From positions 1 to 64,000 of the forward strand of contig NZ_JAETXM010000015.1 of the NCBI RefSeq assembly GCF_024494465.1: a stretch of DNA of 64,000 bases, given 5' to 3'. Shown here in pieces: positions 53,326-63,138 of this stretch (position 1 is its first letter; every line of letters starts with the position of its first letter). The notes below the pieces were generated by a model. The model saw only the letters and a list, made by a program, of their open reading frames with translations, had not been told where the DNA came from and did no database searches. This stretch comes from Bacillus sp. V3B (GTDB lineage Bacteria > Bacillota > Bacilli > Bacillales > Cytobacillaceae). A program made the translations under genes and the position numbers.

Positions 53326-55677
53326 TTACTCCACTTTTCCTAATTTATTGAGCGCTCTTTCAATATCTTCTTTCTCAATTAGAGTAGCTACTTCTAACAA
53401 GGGAGTCGAGGTATTTTCAGTCATTAATCGAAGGGCCTGTGATTGAAATGCTTCATTCATTAAGTTTGTAGCAAACCGTCCATTTCCATCATTGAAGTAG
53501 GTATTTAGTTCAAATCGGACAAACTGTTCGGCTTCTTCCGTCAAATAAAAATCAAATTGCTTTCCATATGATTTCATGATCTGCAATAATTCTTTACTTG
53601 AATAATCTTCGAAGTGAAGAAACTTCTTGAAACGAGATTGTAAACCTGGATTACTTTCAAGCAAGAGATTCATTTCATTAGGATAACCCGCCAACACGAC
53701 GACGAGATTCTCATTATGTCGAGTCATTTCATCGACTAATGTGTCAATCACTTCTTTTCCAAAATCACCAGAAGATTGCCCTAACAATGAATAAGCTTCA
53801 TCAATAAATAATACACCACCGAGAGCATCGCGAATTTTACGTTTTGTTTTAATCGCGGTTTGTCCAACATATCCGGCAACAAAATCTGCACGACTTGAAA
53901 TAATTAAATGACCTCTTTTTAATAAGCCACATTCTTTTAATAACTCTGCATAAATTTTGGCAACTGTCGTTTTCCCCGTGCCAGGATTTCCCGTAAAGAC
54001 TGAATGGAGTTGTATCGGTACAGCAGGCAACCCATGATCGCGCCTCATTTTCTGCATTTTAACAAAGGAAATAATCGAACGAACTTCATCTTTTACATTT
54101 GTTAAGCCGACTAGGCTATCTAATTGTTTCTGTGGATCTGTTCCTCCTGCTCTATCCTCATGGATAAAATCCTTTTTATCCAATAGTGAAAATTGTAAAA
54201 GGTCATCTTCTTCATCGAATGCTTGTCCTGACCCTTTTTGAAAAATAGCATCAAGAATAAGATTTCGCGCCGTTCGTGCATTTCCAAATGAATCATCGAC
54301 TCTTTCTTTTTCAATTCGCTCTTCAAGAGCAGTCTTTGCGGCGTCTGTTAGAACATAATCATTATCAGCGGCTAGTTTTTCACCAATCCTAATTAATTCT
54401 TCATTTGTATAATCAGGTAATGAAATATGGTTAGACATCGGAAACCTGCTTCGCAATCCTTGATTTGCCTCTAAAAATTGCCGCATTTCATCGGGATATC
54501 CCGCAAGAATAACCGCAAATTTCCCTCCATATTCTTTACCTGTCATCAATGAAACGAGCGTATCGATTGCGGTTTGACCATAATCATTACCGGATTGTCC
54601 TTCTCGCTTTAAATTATAAGCTTCATCAATAAACAATACGCCCCCAAGAGCCCGTTCTACTACTGAACGTACATTTTCCTCTGTTTGACCTACATAGGCG
54701 CCCACTAACTGTGCACGGTCAACCTCGACCACTTCTTTGCTCGGTAATACACCTAATTCATGATAAATTTTTGCAAACAATCGAGCAATCGTCGTTTTCC
54801 CTGTACCTGGATTTCCTGTTAGGATCATATTTAAACTGACTTCGTCCTTTGTTTGAAACCCTTTTTCCTTTCTTAACTTTTGATACTTAAAAAATTGATA
54901 AAAATCATTTACCCTTCTTTTAACAGACTCAAGTCCAATCATTCCGTTTAATTCATCTAGTGAACTAACAACACCTTCTTCCTCGCTGGCCCTATCATCA
55001 ATAAACAGAGCTGACCATTGCTGTTTTAATTCGTTAATGGAAGAAAGATGGAGCTTCATATTCTCAAAATGAACAGCAGTATGAAACGCACCAGCTAATG
55101 ATTTTTCATATTCACTCGTTGCTTTTAATAATGAAGCGCTTTGTTCAATAACCTCTTCCAAAATCCGGATCATTTTTTGATAGAGAACAAGTGAATCATC
55201 ATTTATGATTTCGGTTGATGACTGTGTAAAAGAAGTTAATTTTTCCATATGTAGTTCTGCTATCTTTAAAAATTGTTGGCATATAGTGATATAGAGATCA
55301 ACCGCTCGTTTTCTGGCTTGACGATTATCGGTTTCTCGTATGGGCGGAAATGTTAATCCTTCTAATAATTTACTGCTTTTTTTCCATTCGTAACAAGCTA
55401 AATATTCATTTGCTCTTTGATTAGATGGATTTAATTTCTTCGCTTTTTCCATCCAGCCAAGAACAAGAGAGTCCTTTTTTCCTTTCGCTGCTGTAGATAA
55501 TGCGACAATCGTCAGTAATTGCGAGGCAAGCATATTGTTTTTATTTTCTTTTATATCAATATCTTGCAGTAATCTTAATAATTCTCCTTCGTTTTCAATA
55601 AAACCATGCTTATTGAGTTCATTTTCCCATTTTTGAATGAGTTGTTTTTGTTCATCTTGTTTTTGTAATTTATTCAT
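53326..55677 (-). CDS. Twin AAA ATPase, CbxX/SpoVK-like
   Basis: About 783 residues. A helical N-terminal region (1-240) is followed by two AAA modules of the CbxX/CfqX/SpoVK type. Each has a Walker A GNPGTGKTT, Walker B GGVLFIDEAY and a sensor segment with R residues (GLRSRFPM, GLQSRFKK). Such double-AAA proteins in Bacillus relate to SpoVK. The partner protein is unknown. ATG at 55677 after AAGTGG. It lies between yneP and tlp, where B. subtilis has none, so this is an insertion into a conserved order. Confidence 0.85.
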   Translation of the reverse strand: MNKLQKQDEQKQLIQKWENELNKHGFIENEGELLRLLQDIDIKENKNNMLASQLLTIVALSTAAKGKKDSLVLGWMEKAKKLNPSNQRANEYLACYEWKKSSKLLEGLTFPPIRETDNRQARKRAVDLYITICQQFLKIAELHMEKLTSFTQSSTEIINDDSLVLYQKMIRILEEVIEQSASLLKATSEYEKSLAGAFHTAVHFENMKLHLSSINELKQQWSALFIDDRASEEEGVVSSLDELNGMIGLESVKRRVNDFYQFFKYQKLRKEKGFQTKDEVSLNMILTGNPGTGKTTIARLFAKIYHELGVLPSKEVVEVDRAQLVGAYVGQTEENVRSVVERALGGVLFIDEAYNLKREGQSGNDYGQTAIDTLVSLMTGKEYGGKFAVILAGYPDEMRQFLEANQGLRSRFPMSNHISLPDYTNEELIRIGEKLAADNDYVLTDAAKTALEERIEKERVDDSFGNARTARNLILDAIFQKGSGQAFDEEDDLLQFSLLDKKDFIHEDRAGGTDPQKQLDSLVGLTNVKDEVRSIISFVKMQKMRRDHGLPAVPIQLHSVFTGNPGTGKTTVAKIYAELLKECGLLKRGHLIISSRADFVAGYVGQTAIKTKRKIRDALGGVLFIDEAYSLLGQSSGDFGKEVIDTLVDEMTRHNENLVVVLAGYPNEMNLLLESNPGLQSRFKKFLHFEDYSSKELLQIMKSYGKQFDFYLTEEAEQFVRFELNTYFNDGNGRFATNLMNEAFQSQALRLMTENTSTPLLEVATLIEKEDIERALNKLGKVE

Positions 55678-55884
55678 AAACACCACTTCTTTATCTTGTT
55701 GTTATGATCTTAAGGAATCTCTTCTATTCTAACATATTTACTTAAAGGAAATAGGAAAAGTCTTTTAGAGCATAAAAGTTGATCATAGAGGATATTTCAA
55801 ACGTTTAAGAGGACCCCACCCAAAGAACGGTTTTCTTTAAGTAGGGGTTTAAAAGGATCATTTTCTAATTTAGTTCATTAATGA

Positions 55885-56106
55885 TTAACGAGCTCCATTC
55901 TCATCATGTATTTCTGAGCGCATTGCCTCAATACTTTCCCGACGACGCTCATTTTTTGCTTCCACTTGTGCTCTTTCGTCGCCACTTAAATTGTCCATTG
56001 TTGCTTCCGCTTTTCGGATATTATCATCCGTATTGACAATCATCTGTTGTAGCTTTTCAACATTATCACTACGATCATCTGGGTTCGGTTTATTATTGTA
56101 GGGCAT
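55885..56106 (-). CDS. tlp: Small acid-soluble spore protein Tlp
   Basis: 73 residues, matching thioredoxin-like protein Tlp (MPYNNKPNPDDRSDNVEKLQQMIVNTDDNIRKAEATMDNLSGDERAQVEAKNERRRESI). It is made in the forespore. Strong site AAGGAGGA upstream of the ATG. In B. subtilis it is co-transcribed with sspN, which lies 177 bp upstream here with a terminator between. Confidence 0.92.
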   Translation of the reverse strand: MPYNNKPNPDDRSDNVEKLQQMIVNTDDNIRKAEATMDNLSGDERAQVEAKNERRRESIEAMRSEIHDENGAR

Positions 56107-56224
56107 AACATTTCCTCCTTGTAATGAGATTTAATCGTACAAAATTAGTTTGTCAACTTCTTTTGAAAAATAATCAGAAAGCAGAAACATAATTTTTATT
56201 TAACATAATTTTATTATGTAAACT

Positions 56225-56271
56225 AAAAAAACATAGAGAAATGCTGTATCTAGCGTTTCTCTATGTTTTTT
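56225..56271 (-). terminator. Terminator between sspN and tlp
   Basis: AAAAAACATAGAGAAA pairs with TTTCTCTATGTTTTTT around TGCTGTATCTAGCG. It follows sspN on the minus strand. Confidence 0.85.
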
Positions 56272-56282
56272 AATTTATTTAA

Positions 56283-56426
56283 TTATTCTCCCTTAGTCTG
56301 CATCACTTGGGCGTGTTCTCCAGATGTATCTTGCATTTTCTTTCCTTTACTGCCTCCAAAACCGCGCGGTTGTGTTCCAATATGACTTGGAACGAAATGT
56401 TTACTATCTTTCTTTGGATTACCCAT
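56283..56426 (-). CDS. sspN: Small acid-soluble spore protein N
   Basis: 47 residues, [41 protein letters not shown]..., clearly SspN: the start MGNPKK, the HIGTQ core and GNKGKQMQD-like segment are conserved. Minor forespore protein. GGAGGGAATCG precedes the ATG. Too short to be found by length-based gene calling. Confidence 0.9.
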   Translation of the reverse strand: MGNPKKDSKHFVPSHIGTQPRGFGGSKGKKMQDTSGEHAQVMQTKGE

Positions 56427-56568
56427 TCGATTCCCTCCTCAAAGCGTAAATCTTTCATGAGAATGTTATTACCAGCCACTCTATTTTGCTGATGTTACTC
56501 CTCATGTAAAGTATCTCCTATGAAAGGGGGTTTCATTATTGGTAAAGAATGTTAGCACACTCTTATAT

Positions 56569-56700
56569 TTATTCAGCTTTGCTTAAATGTTTTTTCTCTA
56601 AGCGTTCTTCGATTTTTTCTATTGCAACTTGGTCACGTAATAATTGTAGTTTATTTTCGTTAACTAGTTCTGCAAATGAACGTTTTCTGGGCTTTCTCAT
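56569..56700 (-). CDS. FbpB-like small basic protein
   Basis: 43 residues, basic N-terminus and helical (MRKPRKRSFAELVNENKLQLLRDQVAIEKIEERLEKKHLSKAE), the FbpB family. In B. subtilis FbpB is Fur-regulated and works with the small RNA FsrA in iron sparing. I see no clear Fur box upstream (56701-56961). GGAAGGTGAA precedes the ATG. Confidence 0.75.
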   Translation of the reverse strand: MRKPRKRSFAELVNENKLQLLRDQVAIEKIEERLEKKHLSKAE

Positions 56701-56961
56701 TTCTTATTCACCTTCCTTATTTACTATTGTAACGGTTATTATGGTCTAAAACCGCTTAAATTATTACAACTTTTCGAAAATTAATTTCTTTGCAATTACT
56801 TTTTTTTATTAATATCATTGAAATTATAGCATTTGTTTATTAACTTAATTGTGAAAAATATCACATCTTTCGCAACTTTTTGTGTAATTTTTGTTTCCAT
56901 GATTACTTAGCTATATAGGCTAGGAAAAGTTTACATCCCTTGTTATTAAAGTAATGTATCA

Positions 56962-57000
56962 TAAAAGGAGCACCGATCCTGTTAGACCAGTGCTCCTTTT
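56962..57000 (-). terminator. Terminator after yneN
   Basis: AAAAGGAGCAC pairs with GTGCTCCTTTT around a 16-base loop, at the yneN stop on the minus strand. Confidence 0.82.
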
Positions 57001-57508
57001 ACATATCTTCTATATATTGTTTCATAATATCTTCTGTCATTGCCGTTAAGTATTTATGACGAATGATCCCCTTTTCATCAATAAAATAGGTAGTTGGAAT
57101 CGTCAACACTTGATACATTGAATTCACCGTGTCTTTCTCATCGAGCAAAATAGGAAAAGTAATTCCCATCTCTGTCACAAATTTATTTACATTATATTGA
57201 GGATCAATATTAACTGCTAGAATAACGACATCCCCTTTTGCTTGTTGATAAAATTCTTCCATATCAGGCATTTCTTCTTTGCATGGAGGACACCAAGTTG
57301 CCCAAAAGTTCAACATCACTTTTTTGCCTCTATAATCGGATAATTTCACTGATTCACCCGTTAACGTTTTCACCTCAAAATCAGGCGCGTTTACTCCTAG
57401 ACCTAGCCCAGGAAGGTTGTCTGGCTTTTCTTCCTTTTCCATTGCTTGAACAATTGCAACGGTCATCAGTGCAAGTAAAAGAACAGATGCTGCAACTTTT
57501 TTAACCAT
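56999..57508 (-). CDS. yneN: Membrane-anchored thiol-disulfide oxidoreductase YneN
   Basis: 169 residues. An uncleaved signal anchor (4-22) precedes a TlpA/ResA-type thioredoxin fold with CPPC at C73-C76 (NFWATWCPPCKEEM) and a cis-Pro (LTIPTTYFIDEKG). It is predicted to reduce or exchange disulfides outside the membrane, possibly in cytochrome c or spore-coat maturation. It lies downstream of citB as in B. subtilis. ATG after AAGGGGG. Confidence 0.88.
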   Translation of the reverse strand: MVKKVAASVLLLALMTVAIVQAMEKEEKPDNLPGLGLGVNAPDFEVKTLTGESVKLSDYRGKKVMLNFWATWCPPCKEEMPDMEEFYQQAKGDVVILAVNIDPQYNVNKFVTEMGITFPILLDEKDTVNSMYQVLTIPTTYFIDEKGIIRHKYLTAMTEDIMKQYIEDM

Positions 57509-57601
57509 GAAAAATCCCCCTTCATTCCCAATTCATTCTATGTATATTGTAACCTAAAGCATAAATATAATGAAATAATTTATATACAGTGTTTATCTAA
57601 A

Positions 57602-57634
57602 AAAACACCATACAAGAAAAATGTATGGTGTTTC
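57602..57634 (-). terminator. Terminator after citB
   Basis: AAACACCATACA pairs with TGTATGGTGTTT around AGAAAAA, just beyond the aconitase stop on the minus strand. Confidence 0.82.
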
Positions 57635-57646
57635 AAGAAAATCTAA

Positions 57647-60352
57647 TTATTTTAATTTCTCACGAAGAACCATTTGAAGAATACCACCATGACGATAGTA
57701 ATCGATTTCTACTTCTGAATCAAAGCGAACAAGTACGTCAAATTCTTTCTTATTGCCTTCTTCATCTGTAGCCGTTACTCTAACGAAGTCACGTGGACGA
57801 ACGTTTTCATCAATTTGAACATCAATTGTTTCTTTACCCGTTAGGCCAAGTGTTTCAGCACTTTCGCCATCCTTGAATTGTAATGGAAGGACACCCATAA
57901 GAACAAGGTTAGAACGGTGAATACGCTCATAGCTTTCAGCGATAACGGTTTTGATTCCAAGTAAGTTGGTTCCTTTTGCTGCCCAGTCACGAGAAGAACC
58001 CATTCCATAGTCTTTCCCAGCAAAAACAACAAGACCTGTGCCATCTTCTTTATACTTCATACAAGCATCAAAAATAGAAGTCACTTCACCAGTTGGCCAG
58101 TAAGTTGTGAATCCACCTTCTGTACCAGGAGCGATCTGGTTACGAATACGGATGTTGGCAAATGTACCACGCATCATCACTTCATGGTTACCACGACGAG
58201 ATCCGTATGAGTTAAAGTCACGTACGTCTACACCATTTTCACGTAAATATTTACCTGCTGGTGTATCTTTACCGATTGCACCCGCTGGAGAAATATGGTC
58301 CGTTGTCACAGAATCACCGAACTTACCAACAACACGTAAACCATTTAATGGTTTTACTTCATCTGGATCAGGGTTTAAGCCTTCGAAGAACGGTGGATTT
58401 TGGATATAAGTTGAATTTTCATCAAATGAATAAAGTGGTTCATTGCTTGTTTGAATTTTATTCCAAAGAGCATTATCACCAAATACATTTGCATATTCGG
58501 TACGGAATAATTCTGGTGTAACGGTTTGTTTCACAACTGCATTTATTTCAGCAGTAGTTGGCCAAATATCTTTAAAGAATACATCATTGCCATCTTTATT
58601 TTTACCGATTGATTCGTTCTGAAGATCGATATCAACGGTACCTGCTAATGCATAAGCAACAACAAGCGGCGGTGAAGCCAAGTAGTTTGCTTTTACAAGC
58701 GGATGGATACGTCCTTCAAAGTTACGGTTACCTGAAAGAACAGATGTAACAAGTAGATCGCTATCAGCAACTGCTTTTTCAATTTCTTCTTTTAATGGGC
58801 CAGAGTTACCGATACAAGTTGTACAGCCATATCCTACAGTGTTAAAGCCAAGTTGATCTAAATAGGGTAGAAGACCTGAATCACGTAAGTATCCTGTTAC
58901 CACTTTTGATCCTGGAGCTAAAGAAGTTTTCACAAATTTAGGTACTTCCATACCAAGTTCAACTGCTTTTTTCGCAACTAAACCTGCACCAACTAATACA
59001 TAAGGATTAGAAGTATTTGTACAGCTTGTGATCGCTGCGATGGCAATAGCACCTGTTTTCATTTTCGTTTGATCGCCATTTGCAAAATCAACCGTTACTT
59101 CTTTGTCAATTTCTTTCTCATCTAAACCAAAACCTTGGTTTCCTTGAGGAGCTGTAAGTGCTTCGTTAAATTCTTTCTTCATAGCTGAAAGCGGAATTAA
59201 ATCTTGTGGACGTTTCGGACCAGAAAGATTTGCTTCGATTTCAGATAGGCTTATTTCAACCACTTTTGTATAGACTGGCTCAAAAGATGGATCAAAGAAT
59301 AAACTATTTTCTTTACAATATGTTTCAACAACTTTGATTTGCTCTTCTGAACGACCTGATAGACGCATATACGTAAGTGACTCATCATCTACTGGGAAGA
59401 ATCCACAAGTTGCACCATATTCAGGAGCCATATTAGCAATCGTTGCACGGTCAGCAAGTGGTAATGCAGGTACACCAGGGCCGAAGAATTCAACAAATTT
59501 ACCAACCACACCATGGCTACGAAGTACTTGTGTTACTTTTAAGGCAAGGTCAGTAGCGGTTGCACCATCTGGAAGTTCACCAATTAACTTAACCCCTACA
59601 ACTTCAGGAACTGGGAAATAGGAAGGTTGTCCAAGCATTCCTGCTTCCGCTTCAATACCGCCTACGCCCCATCCAAGAACACCGATACCATTAATCATCG
59701 TCGTATGAGAATCTGTTCCTACTAATGTATCAGGGAATGCATCATATTCTCCGTCTTCATTTTCAAGTGCATGCACAACATTAGCCAAGTATTCTAAGTT
59801 GACTTGGTGAACGATTCCTGTCGCAGGTGGAACGGCACGATAGTTATCGAATGCTTTTTGTGCCCAGCTTAAGAACTGGTAGCGCTCCGCATTACGTTCA
59901 AATTCTAGTTCCATGTTTAAACCAAGAGCTTCTTGTGTACCGTACTTGTCAACTTGTACAGAGTGGTCAATAACAAGGTCAACTGGTTTAAGCGGATTAA
60001 TTTTATCAGGATCTCCACCTAAATCAGCCATTGCTTTACGAAGTGATGCAAGGTCAACAACAGCAGGAACTCCTGTAAAGTCTTGAAGGATAACGCGTGA
60101 AGGTTTGAATGGAACATCAATTTCTTTTACTTCATTTGTACCCCATTTTGCTAGGTTTTCAACATGTTCTTTTGTAATCACTCGGCCATCTTGTTGGCGA
60201 AGAACGGATTCCAATAAAACCTTAATAGAGTAAGGCAATTTTGAAACATTTCCCACTCCCGCTTGTTCTAAAGCACCTAAGTGATAATAATTGTAGCGCT
60301 TCCCGTCTAACTCAAACGACTTACGGGCATTAAAAACATCATTTTTTGTCAT
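57647..60352 (-). CDS. citB: Aconitate hydratase (AcnA-type)
   Basis: 901 residues. The [4Fe-4S] cysteines are C444 ([10 protein letters not shown]), C510 and C513 ([14 protein letters not shown]); the swivel domain has [13 protein letters not shown]. It converts citrate to isocitrate and, when the cluster is lost, may bind RNA as in B. subtilis CitB. The start is the ATG at 60352 after AGGGGGAAA; an in-frame ATG at 60397 has no site. Single gene between terminators. The 311-bp upstream region (60353-60663) is shared with divergent sspO; I see no certain CcpC dyad in it. Confidence 0.96.
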   Translation of the reverse strand: MTKNDVFNARKSFELDGKRYNYYHLGALEQAGVGNVSKLPYSIKVLLESVLRQQDGRVITKEHVENLAKWGTNEVKEIDVPFKPSRVILQDFTGVPAVVDLASLRKAMADLGGDPDKINPLKPVDLVIDHSVQVDKYGTQEALGLNMELEFERNAERYQFLSWAQKAFDNYRAVPPATGIVHQVNLEYLANVVHALENEDGEYDAFPDTLVGTDSHTTMINGIGVLGWGVGGIEAEAGMLGQPSYFPVPEVVGVKLIGELPDGATATDLALKVTQVLRSHGVVGKFVEFFGPGVPALPLADRATIANMAPEYGATCGFFPVDDESLTYMRLSGRSEEQIKVVETYCKENSLFFDPSFEPVYTKVVEISLSEIEANLSGPKRPQDLIPLSAMKKEFNEALTAPQGNQGFGLDEKEIDKEVTVDFANGDQTKMKTGAIAIAAITSCTNTSNPYVLVGAGLVAKKAVELGMEVPKFVKTSLAPGSKVVTGYLRDSGLLPYLDQLGFNTVGYGCTTCIGNSGPLKEEIEKAVADSDLLVTSVLSGNRNFEGRIHPLVKANYLASPPLVVAYALAGTVDIDLQNESIGKNKDGNDVFFKDIWPTTAEINAVVKQTVTPELFRTEYANVFGDNALWNKIQTSNEPLYSFDENSTYIQNPPFFEGLNPDPDEVKPLNGLRVVGKFGDSVTTDHISPAGAIGKDTPAGKYLRENGVDVRDFNSYGSRRGNHEVMMRGTFANIRIRNQIAPGTEGGFTTYWPTGEVTSIFDACMKYKEDGTGLVVFAGKDYGMGSSRDWAAKGTNLLGIKTVIAESYERIHRSNLVLMGVLPLQFKDGESAETLGLTGKETIDVQIDENVRPRDFVRVTATDEEGNKKEFDVLVRFDSEVEIDYYRHGGILQMVLREKLK

Positions 60353-60663
60353 ATGTATTTTCCCCCTATTCATGATATCCGTAATAATCATATACAATTT
60401 TTATCAATTTGTCGAAAAATTTGAATTTTTACTTTTGTGACAAACTTCTCCAACTATTCCATTCTAATATATGCCCTTGTATATGTAAATAACAAGAAAC
60501 CACAAGAATGTTAAGAACATATTTATTATTTCAAAAAAACAATTATAATATTTATTTAAAATATGAAAATCTTCCCTAGAGAAGTAACACTACCTGAATC
60601 TTATTGATGAAGAATAATTTTTCGATATAGAAGGGATAATATCGAAATGTGGAGGTGATAATC

Positions 60664-60813
60664 ATGGCAAAAAGAAAAGCAAACCATATTATTCCTGGAG
60701 CTAATGCAGCCAGTGGACAAGGTAAAGGTACCGGATATAATGAAGAATTTTCTAACGAACCGCTAACAGAGGCTCAAAAATTAAATAATAAAAAACGGAA
60801 GAAGAACCAATAA
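60664..60813 (+). CDS. sspO: Small acid-soluble spore protein O
   Basis: 49 residues, [20 protein letters not shown] then [29 protein letters not shown], matching SspO (CotK). GTGGAGGTG precedes the ATG. Divergent from citB, as in B. subtilis. Confidence 0.92.
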   Translation: MAKRKANHIIPGANAASGQGKGTGYNEEFSNEPLTEAQKLNNKKRKKNQ

Positions 60814-60964
60814 GTATTGTGAAACCGATAATTCTCGCTTTTTTAAAAGGCTTGTAATAGTACTGGTGCTTTAAAATTTATATGTAAGTTATTTAATAAA
60901 ACAAAACACATGCTTACATATGCCTAAGGACATCTTCCAACAGTACGCATCAATAGTGCTTTTA

Positions 60965-61004
60965 AAAAACAGCCCCCATCTTAAAACTTGGAGGGCTGTT
61001 TTCA
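60965..61004. terminator. Hairpin terminator
   Basis: AAAAACAGCCC pairs with GGGCTGTTTT around 18 bases. It ends the minus-strand gene at 61005. Confidence 0.72.
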
Positions 61005-61265
61005 TTATGGTGTTTGGTTCACTTCACTTACCATGCTTTGTAAATCATTTTGAAACTTTTCTAATTGAACACGTTGATGTTCAGAAGCTACTTCCATTGC
61101 ATTTTCAATTTGCTGATACGCTTCATTTACTTCTTGTTTTAAATGTTTAAGCTGGTGTCCATAGCTAGCTGAGTCTTGTACAATCTCATAATAAAGCTCT
61201 TCAGCATCCTCTACACCTTGTTGTGCTGCTTGAAACGCCTGCTGTTTATTTTTATGGTATGGCAT
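61005..61265 (-). CDS. Small helical hypothetical protein
   Basis: 86 residues, Gln/Glu-rich, predicted coiled coil (MPYHKNKQQAFQAAQQGVEDAEELYYEIVQD..., NEAYQQIENAMEVASEHQRVQLEKFQNDLQSMV). The ATG at 61265 follows AGGAGGGAAC. It sits between sspO and sspP on the opposite strand, so a sporulation role is possible but not shown. Not recognised. Confidence 0.6.
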   Translation of the reverse strand: MPYHKNKQQAFQAAQQGVEDAEELYYEIVQDSASYGHQLKHLKQEVNEAYQQIENAMEVASEHQRVQLEKFQNDLQSMVSEVNQTP

Positions 61266-61376
61266 GTCTGTTCCCTCCTTTACTAAATATGTACCGTTAA
61301 ATTGTGCAATCATGAAATAAAATATTCAGCATAAAAAAAAATCATTTTCTCATCCTAATAAGGAGGAGGGATGAAA

Positions 61377-61514
61377 ATGAATAAAAATGATGGGAAAGAT
61401 ATGCGTAAGAACGCACCAAAGCAATCAGGTCAACCTGAGCCACTAAGCGGTTCTAAAAAGGTGAAGAACCGCAATCATACAAGACAAAAACACAATTCTC
61501 ACCACGATATGTAA
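61377..61514 (+). CDS. sspP: Small acid-soluble spore protein P
   Basis: 45 residues, ending in the well-conserved [28 protein letters not shown] of SspP (CotL). The ATG at 61377 lies 7 bases after AAGGAGGAGG; the ATG at 61371 is too close to that site. The start differs a little from other SspP proteins. Confidence 0.9.
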   Translation: MNKNDGKDMRKNAPKQSGQPEPLSGSKKVKNRNHTRQKHNSHHDM

Positions 61515-61555
61515 TCAGCAATCTATGGTGATTTTCTCTACCTTGCTATAAATGA

Positions 61556-61597
61556 AATAAGCCCACGACTCATAAAAGTGAATCGGGGGCTTATTTT
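61556..61597 (+). terminator. Terminator after sspP
   Basis: AATAAGCCC...CGACTC pairs imperfectly with GAATCGGGGGCTTA, followed by TTTTTA. Confidence 0.65.
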
Positions 61598-61711
61598 TAA
61601 TTGTAAGGAAGTATATTACAGTTGAAAATCAAACTAGTTTGGCACTATACTCTACCTTAACCATCATGATTTTTTACATAAATATGATGGTTTTCATTTT
61701 CGTTTAACCAT

Positions 61712-62043
61712 TTAATAAGAGAAAATGCTAATAAGCGGTAGAGGCAAAGCATTTAATACGGCTACAATAACCGCTTGCTCGGTTAAAATTTCTGTCAGTG
61801 CTCAGCGAGAAAATTCTGGTCGGTCTTGAGCATCACCTAACTTGACTTTTCTATATTGTCCAAGATTAGCCATATTAAAATAATAAATAAACCGATTGTT
61901 AGAAACTCAAAAGCCCAGTCTAAGCGGTAGTTGATCGCATTCATCATTCCTTCTATTATAGGTCCAGCTGTTTCTCTCCATATAACTAGTAAAAAGGTTA
62001 CGATAATAACTAATAATAAAGATGGCCAAAAAAACCATTTTAT
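61712..62043 (-). pseudogene. BCCT transporter remnant
   Basis: The minus-strand frame MIKWFFWPSLLLVIIVTFLL... then MNAINYRLDWAFEFLTIGLFIILIWLI matches the first two membrane segments of betaine/carnitine/choline transporters. A frame change near 61860 leads to GQYRKVKLGDAQDRPEFSR, the typical BCCT loop. A TGA follows, and then ALTEILTEQAVIVAVLNALP, similar to the last membrane segments, to 61712. About 350-400 residues between are missing. The 5' end abuts the IS605-like element. Inactive. Confidence 0.7.
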
Positions 62044-62154
62044 CATTTTAGGCGAGAAGACTCCCACTTCAATTTTGTGAAGGGCAACGCCCAAAAATAA
62101 GTGGGAGATGAATCGTCTTTTTGCGTAGCGAAACATGTGTTTGCGTGGTATAAT

Positions 62155-62190
62155 ATACCTGTACATATACCTGTACATATACCTGTACAA
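62155..62190 (+). repeat. Three tandem 12-bp repeats
   Basis: The unit ATACCTGTACAT is repeated three times (last copy ends AA), immediately downstream of an extended -10 promoter (TGGTATAAT, 62146-62154). Confidence 0.9.
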
Positions 62191-62485
62191 GTTGTTCTTT
62201 GAAAACTGAAGATAGGAGGTTCTAGCAGGAAAAACGTCTGCTAGGTAAAATCTTCAACGTTCTTTCGTCCCACACGTACCGAAGTTGCTAATCCTTAGCT
62301 AAAGTAGGACGTGTGGCGAGTCAACGTACAAGTTTGCATGACTGGCAGGAGGCTAAATTAGTCGTTTGTACTGCTAACCGTCGGTGCGACGGGGTTAGCC
62401 TGCTCAATATCTGTTCGATAGAACGGAGTTCGCAGGAATCCCCCACTTCAAATTTCGTCAGAAATTAAGTGGTGGGTAGTTCAAC
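62161..62485 (+). ncRNA. Candidate structured RNA, possible guide (omega) RNA
   Basis: Driven by the extended -10 at 62146-62154, the region can fold into a series of stems: CTAGCAG/CTGCTAG (62222-62244), CCACACGT/ACGTGTGG (about 62269-62316), GCTAACCGTCG/CGACGGGGTTAGC (about 62372-62399, G bulges), and the right-end hairpin. It ends at TTCAAC next to flanking DNA. In TnpB elements the guide RNA scaffold ends at the right end and the flanking DNA is the guide, so this may be an orphan guide RNA. This is inference from layout. Confidence 0.45.
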
Positions 62486-62812
62486 AATTCTAAGTTTCAT
62501 ATCGTGTTTACATCCCTCCATTTTATATGGTTATACCCTCCTGCTATTTAAAACAGAGAATTGTTACACTCTATCTTCTACACTGGTAGAAAATAATTTG
62601 GACATAATCTCTTCATCAAGAGTGATTAGCATACCTTACACGAGAAAAACAGCCAAATCATGAGATAAATGTATTTGATCTCGCTTTCATCAAGAATGTT
62701 GTCGTTTTCACCCGTAATGTTACCGTTTCCATGCGCATTGTTAAATATTCTAGAATCCTTCATAATATAGACATAGATACATAAGACATAAATAAAGAAA
62801 GAGGGATAACAA

Positions 62813-62932
62813 ATGATAAAAAAACTGATCGAGACTTTTAAAGAAGGTTATGAACTTTACGCGGATGCTTACAGTAAAATAGAAGGATTAGGAAAATACA
62901 GAGTATCAGAAGACAACAAAGAAGCGAAATAA
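62813..62932 (+). CDS. Small hypothetical protein
   Basis: 39 residues, MIKKLIETFKEGYELYADAY..., amphipathic helix. AGAGGGATAAC precedes the ATG at a good distance and upstream sequence is promoter-like. Not recognised; a short ORF by chance cannot be excluded. Confidence 0.4.
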   Translation: MIKKLIETFKEGYELYADAYSKIEGLGKYRVSEDNKEAK

Positions 62933-63009
62933 TCTAGATTTAGGTTTATAATAGCCAACAGTAAGGGTGATACGATGATTTCACTTCAAAAAATACAAAG
63001 TGACCCACT

Positions 63010-63045
63010 AACCGATTCTCAATGATAACCAGAGAATCGGTTTTG
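63010..63045 (+). terminator. Rho-independent terminator
   Basis: AACCGATTCTC (63010-63020) pairs with GAGAATCGGTT (63032-63042), then TTTG. Confidence 0.75.
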
Positions 63046-63138
63046 TGTTTTCATTATCTATTTTAATGTTTTAAGTGTAATTGAAGCATTCCTAACTACA
63101 ATGCTCTTTATCTGACTGACCTTGCGACTAACCCCTCT

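Larger units (their letters stand above)
62055..62485 (+). mobile_element. Non-coding IS605-like element
   Basis: Left end hairpin CTCCCACTT (62061-62069) with AAGTGGGAG (62099-62107), containing GGGCAACGCCC. Right end hairpin CCCACTTCAAATTTC with GAAATTAAGTGGTGGG (62442-62476), then TAGTTCAAC. Both ends resemble IS200/IS605/IS1341 subterminal hairpins, yet there is no tnpA or tnpB inside, only an RNA-like region. I call it a non-autonomous element. It sits beside the BCCT remnant, whose 5' end it probably cut. Confidence 0.65.

Noticed and set aside
60353-60663. CcpC-type dyad in the citB promoter
   Set aside because: Several ATAA and TTAT words occur in the AT-rich region but none in the right spacing with a clear promoter.
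62155-62300. rRNA operon leader or tmRNA, suggested by TTCTTTGAAAACTGA
   Set aside because: No rRNA, tRNA or tmRNA sequence follows; the region is bounded by IS605-like end hairpins.
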